DNA of 64,000 bases, taken from positions 62,001 to 126,000 of the forward strand of contig CALNHX010003536.1 of the NCBI GenBank assembly GCA_940337035.1. Reading direction: 5' to 3'. Made by a program: the position numbers and the translations under genes. The first letter of the stretch is position 1; every line of letters starts with the position of its first letter. The stretch is from Agriotes lineatus (Eukaryota; Arthropoda; Insecta; Coleoptera; Elateridae). Positions 1 to 11,169 of this stretch are shown here, one piece after another. The notes beneath the pieces were generated by a model. That model did no database searches. It was given only the letters and a program-made list of their open reading frames with translations, and was not told the origin of the DNA.

Positions 1-1048
1 AAGTCCATAGCAGCCGGCCGAACGGTGTTCTCGGCCTATTTGTGTAGGAAACGCGTCGCAGCTATTTCAATTATTGGAAGGCACAAAGCGATCCAGCTGA
101 ATGCGCGCCCGCTAAAACCAACGCTCTAGAGACCCGCTTGCTTAAAAACTAGAACGGCCTCTTGGAAAAGCAATACTATTCGAGCGGTTCCACTGTTTCA
201 ACGGCCTACTCCGAATCGAATTTCACAACAAGCTGAGACGGGAAAACGCTGCAGATGTTTATCTCAAAACGTGAATGCTTGCTGCGATGAATCTGAATTC
301 TTTTGCTACAATATTTAGCTGTAAGGTGGTCCGACAGAAGGTGCTAAATGTATTAACGGGCTATTGAAATAAAATTGAAACGAGGCGTTACATCGGGTAA
401 TGGGGGAACTTATAAACTTTAGTGCGTCGCCTGAGTTGATTAACAAAAACTGCGCCTTTAAAATGTACTAACATAACCTAACACAGGCGATGATTTGGTG
501 CCTACCTACGCCCAGCAAGTGATCTAGCTGCTTTAGCTTCACTCTAGACAGAGTTAACAGGTGAAAGTGTCAAAACGTTAGGTTAAAGTATATTATTTGG
601 CGTGCTTTTAAAAGTCGATTTGTTTACTATAGGTTTACTATAGGTATGTTTTAGGAATTTGCTTTATTTATCTATTAAAATATGGTCACGTGTTTCGCAA
701 TCAACAGTTGGTTTATTGGTTGGTTTTCTCATTTTCGTCTGTCTGTCTGTCTTTTGCCTATTTAGCTCAAAAACTATTTGTTTAAGGAAGACGATATTTT
801 GTATGCGGATTAAATGTCTGCCTGGCATGAAACCGCAAAAAATCGGTCAAATGTATACAGGGTGAGCATCTTTAAAAGACTGTCTATTTTTGCTTTGACA
901 AAAATGGGGACCAAGAGATACATGGTAAATGTTGTAAAAAAGCAAACGTGGGCAACAATAAGCTTATTCAATGTAATGCAGTCGCAAGGCAGCAACACGA
1001 GGCACAGCTCTGTTGCAGGATGAGATCGACGGGTGCGCTATGCACGGC
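1..1048. other. No recognised feature
   Basis: AT-rich sequence. I see only a short direct duplication near 620-645 and a GTCT microsatellite-like run near 738-752. The open frames here are short and look random. Confidence 0.5.
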
Positions 1049-1649
1049 TAGGGTGACCACCTCTCAGGGTTTTACCCGGAGTTTCAGGGTTTCAACACCA
1101 GATTTCCGGGCTCTGGGTTTTGTTATAATTTCTTCGGGTTACGCTAATTTTATAATGTCCAACTTTACCGTAAGTTGGTTATCTTACTCGTAATAAAAAT
1201 AAAATCGCCGCAGGTCTTGTGCACTGCGTAAGCATATAATCTTTAATTTTATTGTAATCAAAGGTATAATATATCTCTTTCTATTTATCTTAATATTCTG
1301 TCTGCGATTTTGCAAGAGTGTAAAACCGAATAGAGAATAGCCTGCATCAGCCGGTAATCTTAGTTAGTGCAACTATAGTGAAGGGTGACCGTCTATGTTG
1401 ATGTTTTATTTTGAATACATGCAGATCAAGCAGAAATAATCCGTGTTTATTACGCCGTATGACATGGACAAGTGTTTTAGTTACACCTTGCATTATTTTT
1501 GCCAACCATTAATAGAAATGAATAAAAACATGGTTTTTATTTGCTTACTTTTTGTGTTCTATAAACATTATGTATTTCTTATTGAAGAAAACCCTTTTTT
1601 ACTTACGAAGGATCTCCGGGTTTGTATAAATTGAAAAGTGGTCACCCTA
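1049..1649. mobile_element. hAT-type non-autonomous element
   Basis: The terminal inverted repeats are TAGGGTGACCAC and GTGGTCACCCTA. They are flanked by TGCACGGC (1041-1048) and TGCACAGC (1650-1657), an 8-bp target duplication with one mismatch, which is the hAT signature. The interior (601 bp in all) has no transposase frame. Confidence 0.65.
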
Positions 1650-1657
1650 TGCACAGC

Positions 1658-3056
1658 CCGCTGCTTCTCCTGGAAATACCTTCGACAGGCTCTGAAATCA
1701 CGCTGAGTACTTTTTTAATTTGCAAATTGATGTAATTTGCGTTACTAAGTGTTTCCTTTTATTGTTTCAGTATTCTTAAGAACGTTAAGATATGTTTTAG
1801 TAAAGCCCTTTACATATTTTTTATAAGTAATAACTTCAGCAATTCTATTGTTATGCGTAGCTTCAAATTGTAAACGGGTATTTTCAAGAATCAGAGATGA
1901 GCCGCATTGTGTAGGCGTGTGGTGGAAAGTCGCTACTCGAGAATCTGAGATTCTAACAGTAACAGTGGAATCCTGTATATGATCGGACTCATTTATGATG
2001 GAGTCCTTTTGGATCCCTAACAAAAAAATCTATGGATGAAAATTATAGTTAGAACCTTTCCTACATGTGGAAACCTGTATAAACATTTTTGTTAACTTGT
2101 TTGTTCAAAAAATAGTAGTTTTGTGGGTGCGGGTAAAGTCGGGTATTTTCGGCATTAGTTGAAAATATTCGGCTATTTTATTAACGGCAGCACTGATCAC
2201 CTTGACTATCACTCGCTGTCGGTACGGACGCCAAACCATATCATAACTGAATTATCTGTTTTTGGTTCCTCTATCCTTTTCCTTTGTTTCTGTAAGCATC
2301 ATTATATTGATTTATTTTTCTTTCACGATTTTTCTCCTTTCGAATTAATTATTTATTATTCATTGCACATTTGTCTTGGTTAGATCTGTCTATTCGGAGG
2401 CTCATGTAGAACTTTCAAGTAAAATAATTTTCTTTCAAACGAGGTTACTATCAGGGATTTTTTATCAACCGTCTTCGGTTTAGTTCCATCGTGCTTTACT
2501 AGACAGGAGCGCTTCAGGAATGGTGTCGCTTTTCACCACGCACAACAGTATTGATTTCAATTTTCAATTTTATTTTTTTCAAAATTTCACCTTCCACATC
2601 ATTAATTCTCCGCGACACTGTGTTGTTTTGTAACTAGCATGCAGTAGCATGTCTAAACACAAATGCAGTAGCTGTCCCCGTGAAGCGGAGATCGACACAA
2701 CACGTGGCATGACTACATTAACCTACGATCAAAACGCAGAAAGCTTTAAATACTCAACTATACTCCGTTAAGCGGAATGCAAAACAAAGGGGTGCGAACA
2801 GCGCAAGCATAAAGTAAGGCCAACATTCAACCCCGATAGCTGGCTAAATTAAATTGACTTTACTGCACACCAAAATTTAGACGGGGCGGTACCAGTAGGT
2901 TATAAAATCTCACAGGGGTGCTAGGTCCTATAATAAATTCTTAGAGTGTTTTCTGAAGCTCTAAGTTAGTACTTGCGGTCATCCTAAACCCTAAACTTTA
3001 CTATAAAAATTCAAATTGACAGCTATGCAAAATCGAATTGCTGTCAACGTACTACG
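1658..3056. other. No recognised feature
   Basis: AT-rich sequence with no protein similarity that I recognise and no clear repeat structure. Confidence 0.4.
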
Positions 3057-3062
3057 CTGTTA

Positions 3063-3367
3063 CCATATATTTAATACTTACTATATTGCTAGCAGGCCCT
3101 GGGAACGGCTAAAAACATTACGGCGCCGACATAGTATTACTCTGAGTACTACGCGTTTCGTGCGCGTGCCTCAGAATTCCAACTCCGCTTTTAGAAGCGA
3201 ATTTCAAACTTGACCGTGAGATTCATTTCCCCACCGCTCGGACGACGCGCTTGCGCACAGCTCACTAAATACATCGAAGAGTTGGTTGTCTGTCTCACTT
3301 ACGCTGTGACCTCCTTAGTCATAGCCGCTAGCTATAATAGTAATATATAGTAGTAATACATATATGG
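3063..3367. mobile_element. CCATATAT-ended MITE, copy A
   Basis: This 305-bp element has ~30-bp AT-rich terminal inverted repeats beginning CCATATAT and ending ATATATGG, each running into a GCTAGC-like motif. It is flanked by CTGTTA and TTGTTA, a 6-bp duplication with one mismatch. The GC-rich interior is the inverse of that of copies B (9736-9970) and C (10264-10555). Confidence 0.7.
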
Positions 3368-3373
3368 TTGTTA

Positions 3374-6300
3374 CGCGTGAAGATTACATGAACAGAAGTG
3401 ATTACTTAAGCAGCCGCAATACAAATCAAAGCAATCTAAACATGGCTGCTAAACAAAGAGGTAAGTGAACCAATTAATCCAATATCTAATAAGCACCAAA
3501 CATCGTTGTACGCAAAATACTAATAGGTATAGCAATTCAAAAGGTAATACTAAACAATTCAAATTAACCTCAGATACACACGGTACGTGGAGCCGAGCTG
3601 CTGGTGGGGAAATGACAACCAAGTAGGTACGCTGGCCATAGAGACAGCCTCGCCCTAGTCTGCAGATGACTTTCAGCATGTGCGACGAGGCAGCGCTCTC
3701 AGGGGAATGACAGCAAATCTAGGCTGCAGGAACGGGCGGCCAGCACCGCATGATCCAGGCAAAACCAATTACACCAACACGGCGAGAACCAATCCACGTA
3801 GAAACACATTTCCAAGATAAAATAAAAAAGCTAAAAATACAAATTTTCCAGGTAGATTACGACGCTAAAGGGAGGAAACCGTAGGCAACTACTAACTACT
3901 AACCTTAATATGTAAAGCAGCCAAATCGTTCAGTCCAGCATGCAACGAAGGGACCTCCAACCAAATCCATCAGTGACGAAACGAATGCCGGTGATATAAC
4001 CAAAATCACCGGAACATTCAAAAGGGGTTGCGATGCGTCTCATATCCTTCGAAAAATGAAGTTGGCCACCAAGACCGTTGAGACAAGGACCCCCATTAGG
4101 AGCGATCCAACTAACACGAAACAAGACTCGCCAGGAAATGGCCGAAAATTGCCCAAAAACAGACTAAATCAGCTTATCAAAGTTCCAAAAATTTGAAAGT
4201 GGGCCAACAGAAAAACTGAGGAATGCAGAGTGTGCTTTAAACTGATAAAGACAGCTGTTCCTTATGCAAATTTGAGAATGATGTTAATAGAGTTGCCTAA
4301 CCACTTAGGGAAAATTATTGTATTGTTACGAAATAAATGCCAATTGCAAAATCTAATTAATTATTTCAACTATTGCATGCAGAACGACAAAATGAACGTA
4401 ACACTACACTTCTTATTACCAGCTTATTTTCTTTTAAAATGCACAAGTTTATCCTTGTACGTCGGATGTTTTGTTTCAATGTGTCTACGGAGAAATTGTC
4501 AGGCTATTTTATTTCTCTGCAATTCCGATAGTTATTTAACAATTTCGCATAGTTTTGAGACAGAGTTGGTGAGCCTACCTGTATGTCAGGGCCCTTTCAG
4601 TCTTAACTTATTGCATAACGCTTCAGTTTTTCGCATCAAACAAAAGTCGGACACGAGCGTCTGTTTTTAAATTATTCAAAATTTAGCCCGTGAGTGCAAG
4701 TAGAAAGTTTCTACCTCTGTCGCTTGCTAACATTCCCGCATTGCCGGCTGCGACGCAGCTCGCGCTGTGATTGGACGCATCTGTTGGCGTGCGGTCGGCA
4801 GCGAGGGCAAAAATTGGTTTGTGGCTTCTTGGAGGCAGACAGTAACGAATAGGCGTTGTGAGTGGGGTGTACCGTTGTGAGGTTAGGTGAGGAGGTCCGA
4901 AAACTGCCGTAGCCGCTCGTACAGTTTTTCGCGAGCTGGTTAGCTCAGATGTCAGTTTTCTTTCAATGGGATTATTTATGCGAGTAGCATAATTCAACGG
5001 CTCCTTAGGCGTGTGATCGCCGAGGTGGTGTTACACCGCCGTGTCCGAATAAATACAGGGGAATTGTCTGGACGTTTCCGAATTACACCGGCCCCCCCAA
5101 GCCTAATGATTGACAGCTGTAGTGACAGGTCGCCGCCGTTTGCAGCATTCCGACGTTATGCCCCAGGGCCGAACTGCCTAAAACAAGGTATTTTACACTT
5201 CATTTGTGTGTGCAACTAAGTAAATGCGCGGTTATATTACATTTAAACGCCGCACGGTGTGCGTTCATTCAGACAATTCATTAGTGTACAACTCATTAAG
5301 TACGCCGCCAAATTACATTTAAACGCCGCACTGTGTGCGCTCATTAGATTTTTCATTAGCGTACAACTCATGAAATACGCTGCTATGTTACATTTGACGT
5401 TTTGCATTTCACTTGACCGAACTTAATCAAGTAGAGTCGTTATCTGTAACTAACCCAAGCATGATGCTTCCACTGTTGCAATTAATCTTTGTACACTGAA
5501 TAAAGTACAGTGTGTTCATTTCTGCGATTCACGTTTGCGAGCTTAGCTAAATAGATTGGGCTATTAGTATTTGACTGAAATACTGCGCATTCTTGATTTC
5601 GCCTGTCTTTAGGTGAGTGCTGATGTTAGCTAGGGCGTTCCCAGCTGGGGTTCTTATGTAGTCCTTTTAAGATAAGACTGTTCTGCCACTTTTTTGTAAC
5701 TGACGGCCAGAGTTTTGGCCTAATAGATTGGTTTATTATAATTGTCGTATGATTATTCCTGGTTTGTATACATGTTTGTTTACAGGGTGATCCCGTCTCC
5801 ATGTCAAGATCGATGTAAAGCCAGGCCTGGCGAGCGGTACTTGAGTGATGCAGGTAGGTTGGCGCGCTGTCGCTACACTGTTGTTCCCCAGAGTCAATAT
5901 TCGAGAATCCTACCCCGTTTGACTTGCAAGGTTTGGTTGAGCGTGGGTTTCCTTGAGTCGGACCTTGTGGCGACCATTTATTCGGTAACACCCTATATAT
6001 ACATCAACACGCTTGCTCTGTGGTGTCTCGTTTTAGAACCCCCCCCCCTCCCTGAGCGTATCTGAGCCGAGGCCTTTAGCCGGTTCTTACGATTTCCAGG
6101 GTGAGCGTGCACGTTTCTCGGACTTGTCTAGTTATTTGGCACTCACACAGTCGCGAGTTTGATACTGTAACAAAGTGATGGCTTTAAACTGCTGTTGGCC
6201 AGGACTTCATTACAAATTGCACAAAGCGGTTTAAGTTCTGACTCATCCCCGGTAAAATAAAAACCCATTCGTAAATAGTTGCCGCTGTTCTCATTGTGTT

Positions 6301-6480
6301 TGCCTATTGTTTCCTTGCTTTCAGTCTGGCGAGACGGTACCTCACTACAACTTTGAGTATCGCCAACCTGTGTAGAAGTAGCAATTGATTGCTCTTCCAG
6401 CTGATTGTCAGACTTTACAAAACTCCCCATTTTTAACCATCGATTCATAATAAAATTACAGAGTAATAATTAATTACGGA
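3374..6480. other. Stretch with only minor repeats
   Basis: No gene is recognised. A direct duplication lies at 5222-5395. Weak ends of a possible short element (ACAGGGTG near 5784, CACCCTAT near 5988) were seen but not accepted. Sequence at 4690-5200 is more GC-rich, but its open frames match nothing I know. Confidence 0.4.
5222..5395 (+). repeat. Two-copy tandem repeat, ~90 bp unit
   Basis: Two adjacent copies contain ACATTTAAACGCCGCAC, GTGTGCG, CATTAG and GTACAACTCAT. They differ at several positions, so this is an old local duplication. Confidence 0.7.
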
Positions 6481-6496
6481 GTGATAACTATTCTGC

Positions 6497-6935
6497 ATGT
6501 ACAATAAAAACTTATCGAGAAGGCTAAAAGTAAAAATATACAAAACCATTAGAAGGCCAATTGTAACGTACGCTAGTGAAGTTTGGACATTAGGAACGAC
6601 GGAATGCAAAATGTTAAGAATATGGGAGAGGAAAGTGCTCAAGAAGGTGTATGGAGGAAAGAAAGTAAGGGATACGTGGGAAATAAGAACCAATAAAGAG
6701 TTGGTTAGGGCATGTAACAAGGATTCACAACAGCAGGATTCCAAAAAAACCTAATGGAAAGTAGTATAGGAGGAAGAAGGAAAGGAAGACCGAGATCAAG
6801 ATGGAAAAAGGAAGTAATGGAAGATGTAGAACAGTGCGGTATCAAAAACTGGCGCGAGAAAACTAGCGATAAAAACGAGTGGAAAAAAACAGTGAAACAA
6901 GCCATAGGCCTACTAGGCTTTAGTGCTACATAATA
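6497..6935 (+). pseudogene. Non-LTR retrotransposon ORF2, C-terminal remnant
   Basis: The first frame (6497-6754) reads IYKTIRRPIVTYASEVWTL, then LRIWERKVLKKVYGGKK and TWEIRTNKEL. This is the conserved post-polymerase part of insect non-LTR reverse transcriptases. A deletion and frameshift follow, then GRRKGRPRSRWKKEVMEDVE and NWREKTSDKNEWKKTVKQA, the usual ORF2 end. It stops at two stop codons beside a TAATAATAAT tail, as expected of a 5'-truncated insertion. Confidence 0.8.
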
Positions 6936-6944
6936 ATAATTATT

Positions 6945-7356
6945 ATTCAGTTTCATGTTCGACGTGTGCATGTTTAAGTAATAGTAGTTTGTATACCAAG
7001 GCCAAGAAGACTATACTAAGGAGATGCAACTTCCTATGACGGCTGTATATAAAAGCGGCCCTTATGTCGGGGATAGCCGTCGCGGCGCTGTCGACAGCGT
7101 GTACTGCCGTTCGAGAGTTGGAAGCGAGCTAAATTAACCTGTAATCGCGGTTAAAAGTCAGTTTACGGTTGTTAATCCAATGGAGTGTATTTCAAGTGTG
7201 TTATTAATTGTTAAAACATGGTCCGAATTTCCAGTTACACTCAGCAAATGTTTGACATTGACAGTTCACGAGTTTTGTGAATGAATAATTGTACACCACG
7301 GCCGCCTTACTTGTCAGCTTTTAGCGGTCCGCTTCGAAACGGGAGTTGCGTGTCCT
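6945..7356 (+). other. Possible core promoter-like segment
   Basis: TATATAAAAG at 7045-7054 is followed by a 14-bp perfect palindrome, CGCTGTCGACAGCG (7086-7099), and an ATG at 7218 that opens a frame of only 20 codons. It could be a promoter or LTR fragment. No product is recognised. Confidence 0.2.
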
Positions 7357-7359
7357 TAG

Positions 7360-8650
7360 TATAAGCCGTTCACGATCTTTTTGGGTCAGGTGAGGCTATG
7401 ATCATCTAGTAATTTTGTTGTTAGTACTTCTGTGGCAACTAAACTCCCTAATGGAAATTGACACTTTTTGTGTTGGGTTAGGTTGCTTTCAGTTTAAGGT
7501 TATATTTTCTGAATAGGTACATTGTTGCCGGATCTCTGTTTAAATTAAGGATGAAAAAATTAAATGATTTGAGAATGGACGACAGAAATGAAAATGAGAA
7601 ATAATGCATAACAAAAGCATTCAATTACAAACATTAATGTTTATTGCAGTTTGTATAAGAATTTTGTACATGATATGAATATGCCACTTTATTTTACATA
7701 CTTTACATGCTTGCTGCAATGCTGCATGCTTGCTTGCTTACTTGCTGTTGTGGAAGAATAAAGACATCACAAACTGATGCCAAATCAATTTAGTAGATCA
7801 ATTGAGCAATATTGGTCTTACAGAAATTAACACGTGAAAAATGTAAATATCTTGTCAAATGGATGGCTTGCTGATTTTACTTCATGTTGATTTTCACATC
7901 TGCCACATAACATTTCAACACCAAAATAGTAATAAATAGGTAGGTAGTAAATTATTATACATTACGCTGGATTATTGTATTTATGTACGCTGTTATTGTT
8001 TGTACAAATATAGTAATCCATTCTTGCAACTAATTCTTTTCATAACCACTACTCAAAGCACAAACAAAATACTGAATCATCTGCGGTCAGCTATTCTGCT
8101 GAAATCGGCCATTAGCCCATTACTCAAACCATTAAAGCTGTACACGATTGCGCATTACCAATGAGTTCGAGTTATCGGTTAATTCTTCTTATACTTGCGT
8201 ACTATTCTATTTTCATCTCTGTTGATCTTCTTTAAACCATCGGTTTAACATTACGTTCTTACAAGTATTTAACAATAATGCATCATTTTAACGTACAGCA
8301 AATATATTCCCTAGTCTCGACATCAACTCGTGTTCTTTTAAATCTGGTCTGTCCTCTTTAAATTCGAAGTAACATCTTTTAATGGAAATCTTTTGTTGTA
8401 ACAAAATTATTTTGAGCAATTTGACTTTTCCTTTGACGGAAATTAAAATTATTTTTACACACTTGATAAATCATTTATTTTCTTACGAATATTAAAATAA
8501 TAAATCTGGCAATGTGGTGGCAAGAAAATGTCGAACAGACACTGACAGAAAAATAAAGTTGTATCCGCTGCATCACCGAATCAGTTAGTCCAACATGAAA
8601 AGAAAAAATCATAGCCAACTCTGTCCCAAAAAGGTCGTGAACGGCTTATA
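7360..8650. mobile_element. 1.3-kb element with ~25-bp terminal inverted repeats
   Basis: The left end, TAAGCCGTTCACGATCTTTT, matches the inverse of the right end with one or two mismatches. TA dinucleotides flank both ends. The size suits a Tc1/mariner-like or derived non-autonomous element, but the interior has no transposase frame, so the family is not assigned. Confidence 0.5.
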
Positions 8651-8668
8651 TAGTGTTCTTGACCAAGG

Positions 8669-8769
8669 CACTGAAGTTTAGTTTTTTATCACAAATGTGG
8701 TTTTAGTTGCCGAGGCCCGTAGGGTCAAGGCAAATAAACCACATGAGGGATAAAAAGGAACTTCAGTGC
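8669..8769. repeat. Hairpin element 1
   Basis: The arms, GCACTGAAGTTTAG...ATGTGGTTT and AAACCACAT...CTTCAGTGC (~34 bp, imperfect), surround a loop with a nested inverted repeat, GCCGAGGCCCG...AAGGC. The motif GGCAAATAA is shared with hairpin element 2 at 8945-9061. Confidence 0.65.
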
Positions 8770-8944
8770 ATAGGAGTACATTATGTTTTATTTGAAATTG
8801 AGAAATCGTGAAATTACAACATTTTAACCAACATTTGTAGGTTATGTTAACGTTGGTTGACGTTTATCTGTCGCCTCGCCACCTTCAAAAAAGTCGTAAA
8901 ACAATGGATTACTTTAATGCCGATTTCAAATAATAGTAGATTAT

Positions 8945-9061
8945 GTTATTAGGAGTAAAAGTGATGCTTTATGTGGCGAAGCTGAAGTTTATTTAGCCGA
9001 ACGTCAGTGAGGCAAATAATTCAGCTAAGCCACATAAAGCATCACTTTTACTCCGAATAAC
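8945..9061. repeat. Hairpin element 2
   Basis: The ~42-bp arms (8945-8987 and 9020-9061) are near-perfect inverted repeats centred on AGTAAAAGTGATGCTTTATG. The loop reads GCCGAACG...GAGGCAAATAA, resembling that of element 1. Confidence 0.75.
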
Positions 9062-9125
9062 ATATACTATTTTATCCGCAAACGTATTCAGGTAAATTTC
9101 ATTAATATAAATTTTAAAAAAAGGA

Positions 9126-9197
9126 TGCATCGGCCGGGAATCGAACCCGGGCCACCCGCGTGACAGGCAAGCACTGTACCCCTGCGCCAACCTCTGT
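9126..9197 (-). pseudogene. tRNA-Gly-like pseudogene with GTC anticodon
   Basis: The minus strand reads a D arm (GGCGCAGGGGTACAGTGC), an anticodon arm CTTGC-CTGTCAC-GCGGG, and a T arm GGGTTCGATTCCC ending CCGATGC. The T arm and 3' acceptor strand are those of tRNA-Gly, but the anticodon is GTC (Asp type). The 5' acceptor strand does not pair with CCGATGC. A run of seven T follows. This is a decayed tRNA gene or the head of a SINE. Confidence 0.7.
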
Positions 9198-9489
9198 TGT
9201 TCAAATAACGCGCTACTGTAATGATATATGAACATACTGAATCACCCGAGCTAATAGCACACCGCCACAGCAGCTGTCACACCTTAACCCACGGCGACAG
9301 ATGCTCCGATCCGCTGCTTAAAGGTTTATTTAAATTAAAACTTTTTCGTACTCTTTTTGAAAATAAAAACCGGCCTACGATCTAAGTCTAAAAATTTGCA
9401 AAATTTTAAGCCATCATAAAATTTAATCGGTCCAGTATCTTTGGAGTAGATAGCTAACAAACATAGAAAAAAAGAAAGAGAGCAAAGAT

Positions 9490-9556
9490 TTTGTGTGCTT
9501 AGGCAGATAAAGTACGCAAAAGTCGCTATTTTATCTGCTTAGGCAGATAAAGTAAC
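9490..9556. repeat. Duplicated palindrome with GATA sites
   Basis: The motif TGCTTAGGCAGATAAAGTA occurs twice, 40 bp apart. The second copy forms a perfect inverted repeat, TTTATCTGC/GCAGATAAA, with a four-base loop. Confidence 0.6.
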
Positions 9557-9735
9557 ACTTTTACCTTGTCAATAAAGACACATAAGTTGTCACTTTTGTG
9601 ACGTTTGCGGATAAAAAGTCTTTATTGTAATTTATAAACACACACTATGCACTACTACCGGGTGTCTTAATAGCTATTTATGCAACAAGTGCTAAAAGTC
9701 GACGTTTATGCATAGACATGAAAATTATGAAACGA

Positions 9736-9970
9736 AGCCAAAGGCAGACAACCAACTCTTCAATGTATGTGGTGAGCTGTGGGCAAGCGCGCCGGCGTCG
9801 TCCGCCCAATGGGAAAGTGGTCAAGTTTAAAATTCACTTCTAAAGGCCGAGTTCGAATTCTCACGCATGCGCACGAGACGCGTTATACTCAAAGTGAGAC
9901 TACGTCGGCGCCGTAATGTTTTCGGGCGTTCCGAGGCCCTACTAGCAATATATGTATAATACATATATGG
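9736..9970. mobile_element. CCATATAT-ended MITE, copy B (left end lost)
   Basis: The sequence matches copy C from AGACAACCAACTCTTCAATG to the terminal ATACATATATGG. The left terminal repeat is missing. Confidence 0.65.
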
Positions 9971-10263
9971 GGCTAGCTTAGATTTTTTCGTAATTTTCAT
10001 ACAAATGTATCAGTAATTGAATTCCTCCCCTTTTCCACTGCCGCCTTTTTAACATAAATATGTCTTTGACACAAGAACAAAACTTAAAATCAGGTAACAA
10101 AGTTGTGTTTACTAACGCAACGAAGAGGTTATGTTTACGAATTGGCACAGGTTGGTATTACGGATTTGCGAAAAATGCGCTTTCGCGAAGGTGGAACTTT
10201 TAACGAAAACTTGTAGAAAGCAGCGCATGTTCCAGTTTGCCGGTAAAAGTTTTCTTGTAGGAA

Positions 10264-10555
10264 CCATATATCTAATACTTACTATATTGCTAGCGGCTAT
10301 GAGTGGGAAACTGGCCAAGGAAGTGAGACAGACAACCAACTCTTCAATGTATAATGATGAGCTGTGTGCAAGCGCGGCGGCGTCGTCCGGCCAATGGGGA
10401 AGTGAGCAAGTTTAAAATTCGCTTTTAAAGGCGGAGTTCGAATTCTCACGCATGCGCACGAGACGCGTTATACTCTAAGTGAGACTATGTCGGCGCCGTA
10501 ATGTTTTCTGACGTTTCCAGGCCCTACTAGCAATATATGTGTATTATATATATGG
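10264..10555. mobile_element. CCATATAT-ended MITE, copy C
   Basis: This intact 292-bp copy has CCATATATCTAATACTTACT at the left and an inverted counterpart at the right. It is flanked by perfect 6-bp duplications TAGGAA (10258-10263 and 10556-10561). The interior holds GCATGCGCACGAGACGCG and other GC-rich sequence shared with copies A and B. Confidence 0.75.
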
Positions 10556-10666
10556 TAGGAACGGACTTGTAAGACACTGCTTGTCTCTTTCTAATACGCG
10601 TGAATATTGGACAGAGAAAACTTGTAACGTCACTGTACCAGAAATTCTTCTTCGTGTAAATGGCTC

Positions 10667-11169
10667 ATTATAAAGGCCACTAATCTGACGTTAACTTTAA
10701 TTCGCTGTTAAAATAAACAAAAGCGCATAAAAATTTGTTGACTAATGAATAATATGTCATAAGCGCCAACGTTTTGACCATTTTAACAGCGATTTAAAGT
10801 TAACCAGGTTATCTAGCAGATATGGCAATCAAAATTCCCGTATTTTCCCGGTCATTTTATTAGGATTCCCGGATACTTTCTGGTCTTCAGGTCTGACTTT
10901 TTCGGGTATTCATTAAAAAAAACAAAAAAAACAACAACGACCTGTCTTCGCGCGTCCCGTACATTTTTGCAATTATTCCAGATAATCCGAAAAATTTTAC
11001 GGAAATTTCGCTTATTATTTCCGTAAAATAGCAAAAATTACTGCAAATTCCCTTGGATAAAAAATTCCCGGTTGCCTAAGAAATTCCAGCATATTTCCCG
11101 CATTTTCAAGGGCACTTTCAAATTCCCGGTCGCTAGACACCCTGTTAACGCCAGATTAGTGACCTTTAT
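10667..11169. mobile_element. Palindromic MITE split by a second insertion
   Basis: The left arm reads TAAAGGCCACTAATCTGACG, then TTAACTTTAATTCGCTGTTAAAAT. The right arm reads ATTTTAACAGCGATTTAAAG, then, after an interruption, CGCCAGATTAGTGACCTTTA. Rejoining the arm across the interruption restores the palindrome. Confidence 0.65.
10804..11144. mobile_element. TTAA-flanked short element nested in the palindrome
   Basis: This 341-bp element has related ends, CCAGGTTATCTAGC and GCTAGACACCCTG, and is flanked on both sides by TTAA. TTAA duplication suggests a piggyBac- or Kolobok-type non-autonomous element. The interior repeats ATTCCCGG-like motifs and has no coding potential. Confidence 0.5.

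Noticed and set aside
4230..4670. 146-codon open frame
   Set aside because: AT-rich chance frame with no recognisable domain and no splice or poly(A) context.
5784..5997. Short element with ACAGGGTG and CACCCTAT ends
   Set aside because: Only ~8 bp of inverted similarity and no convincing target duplication.
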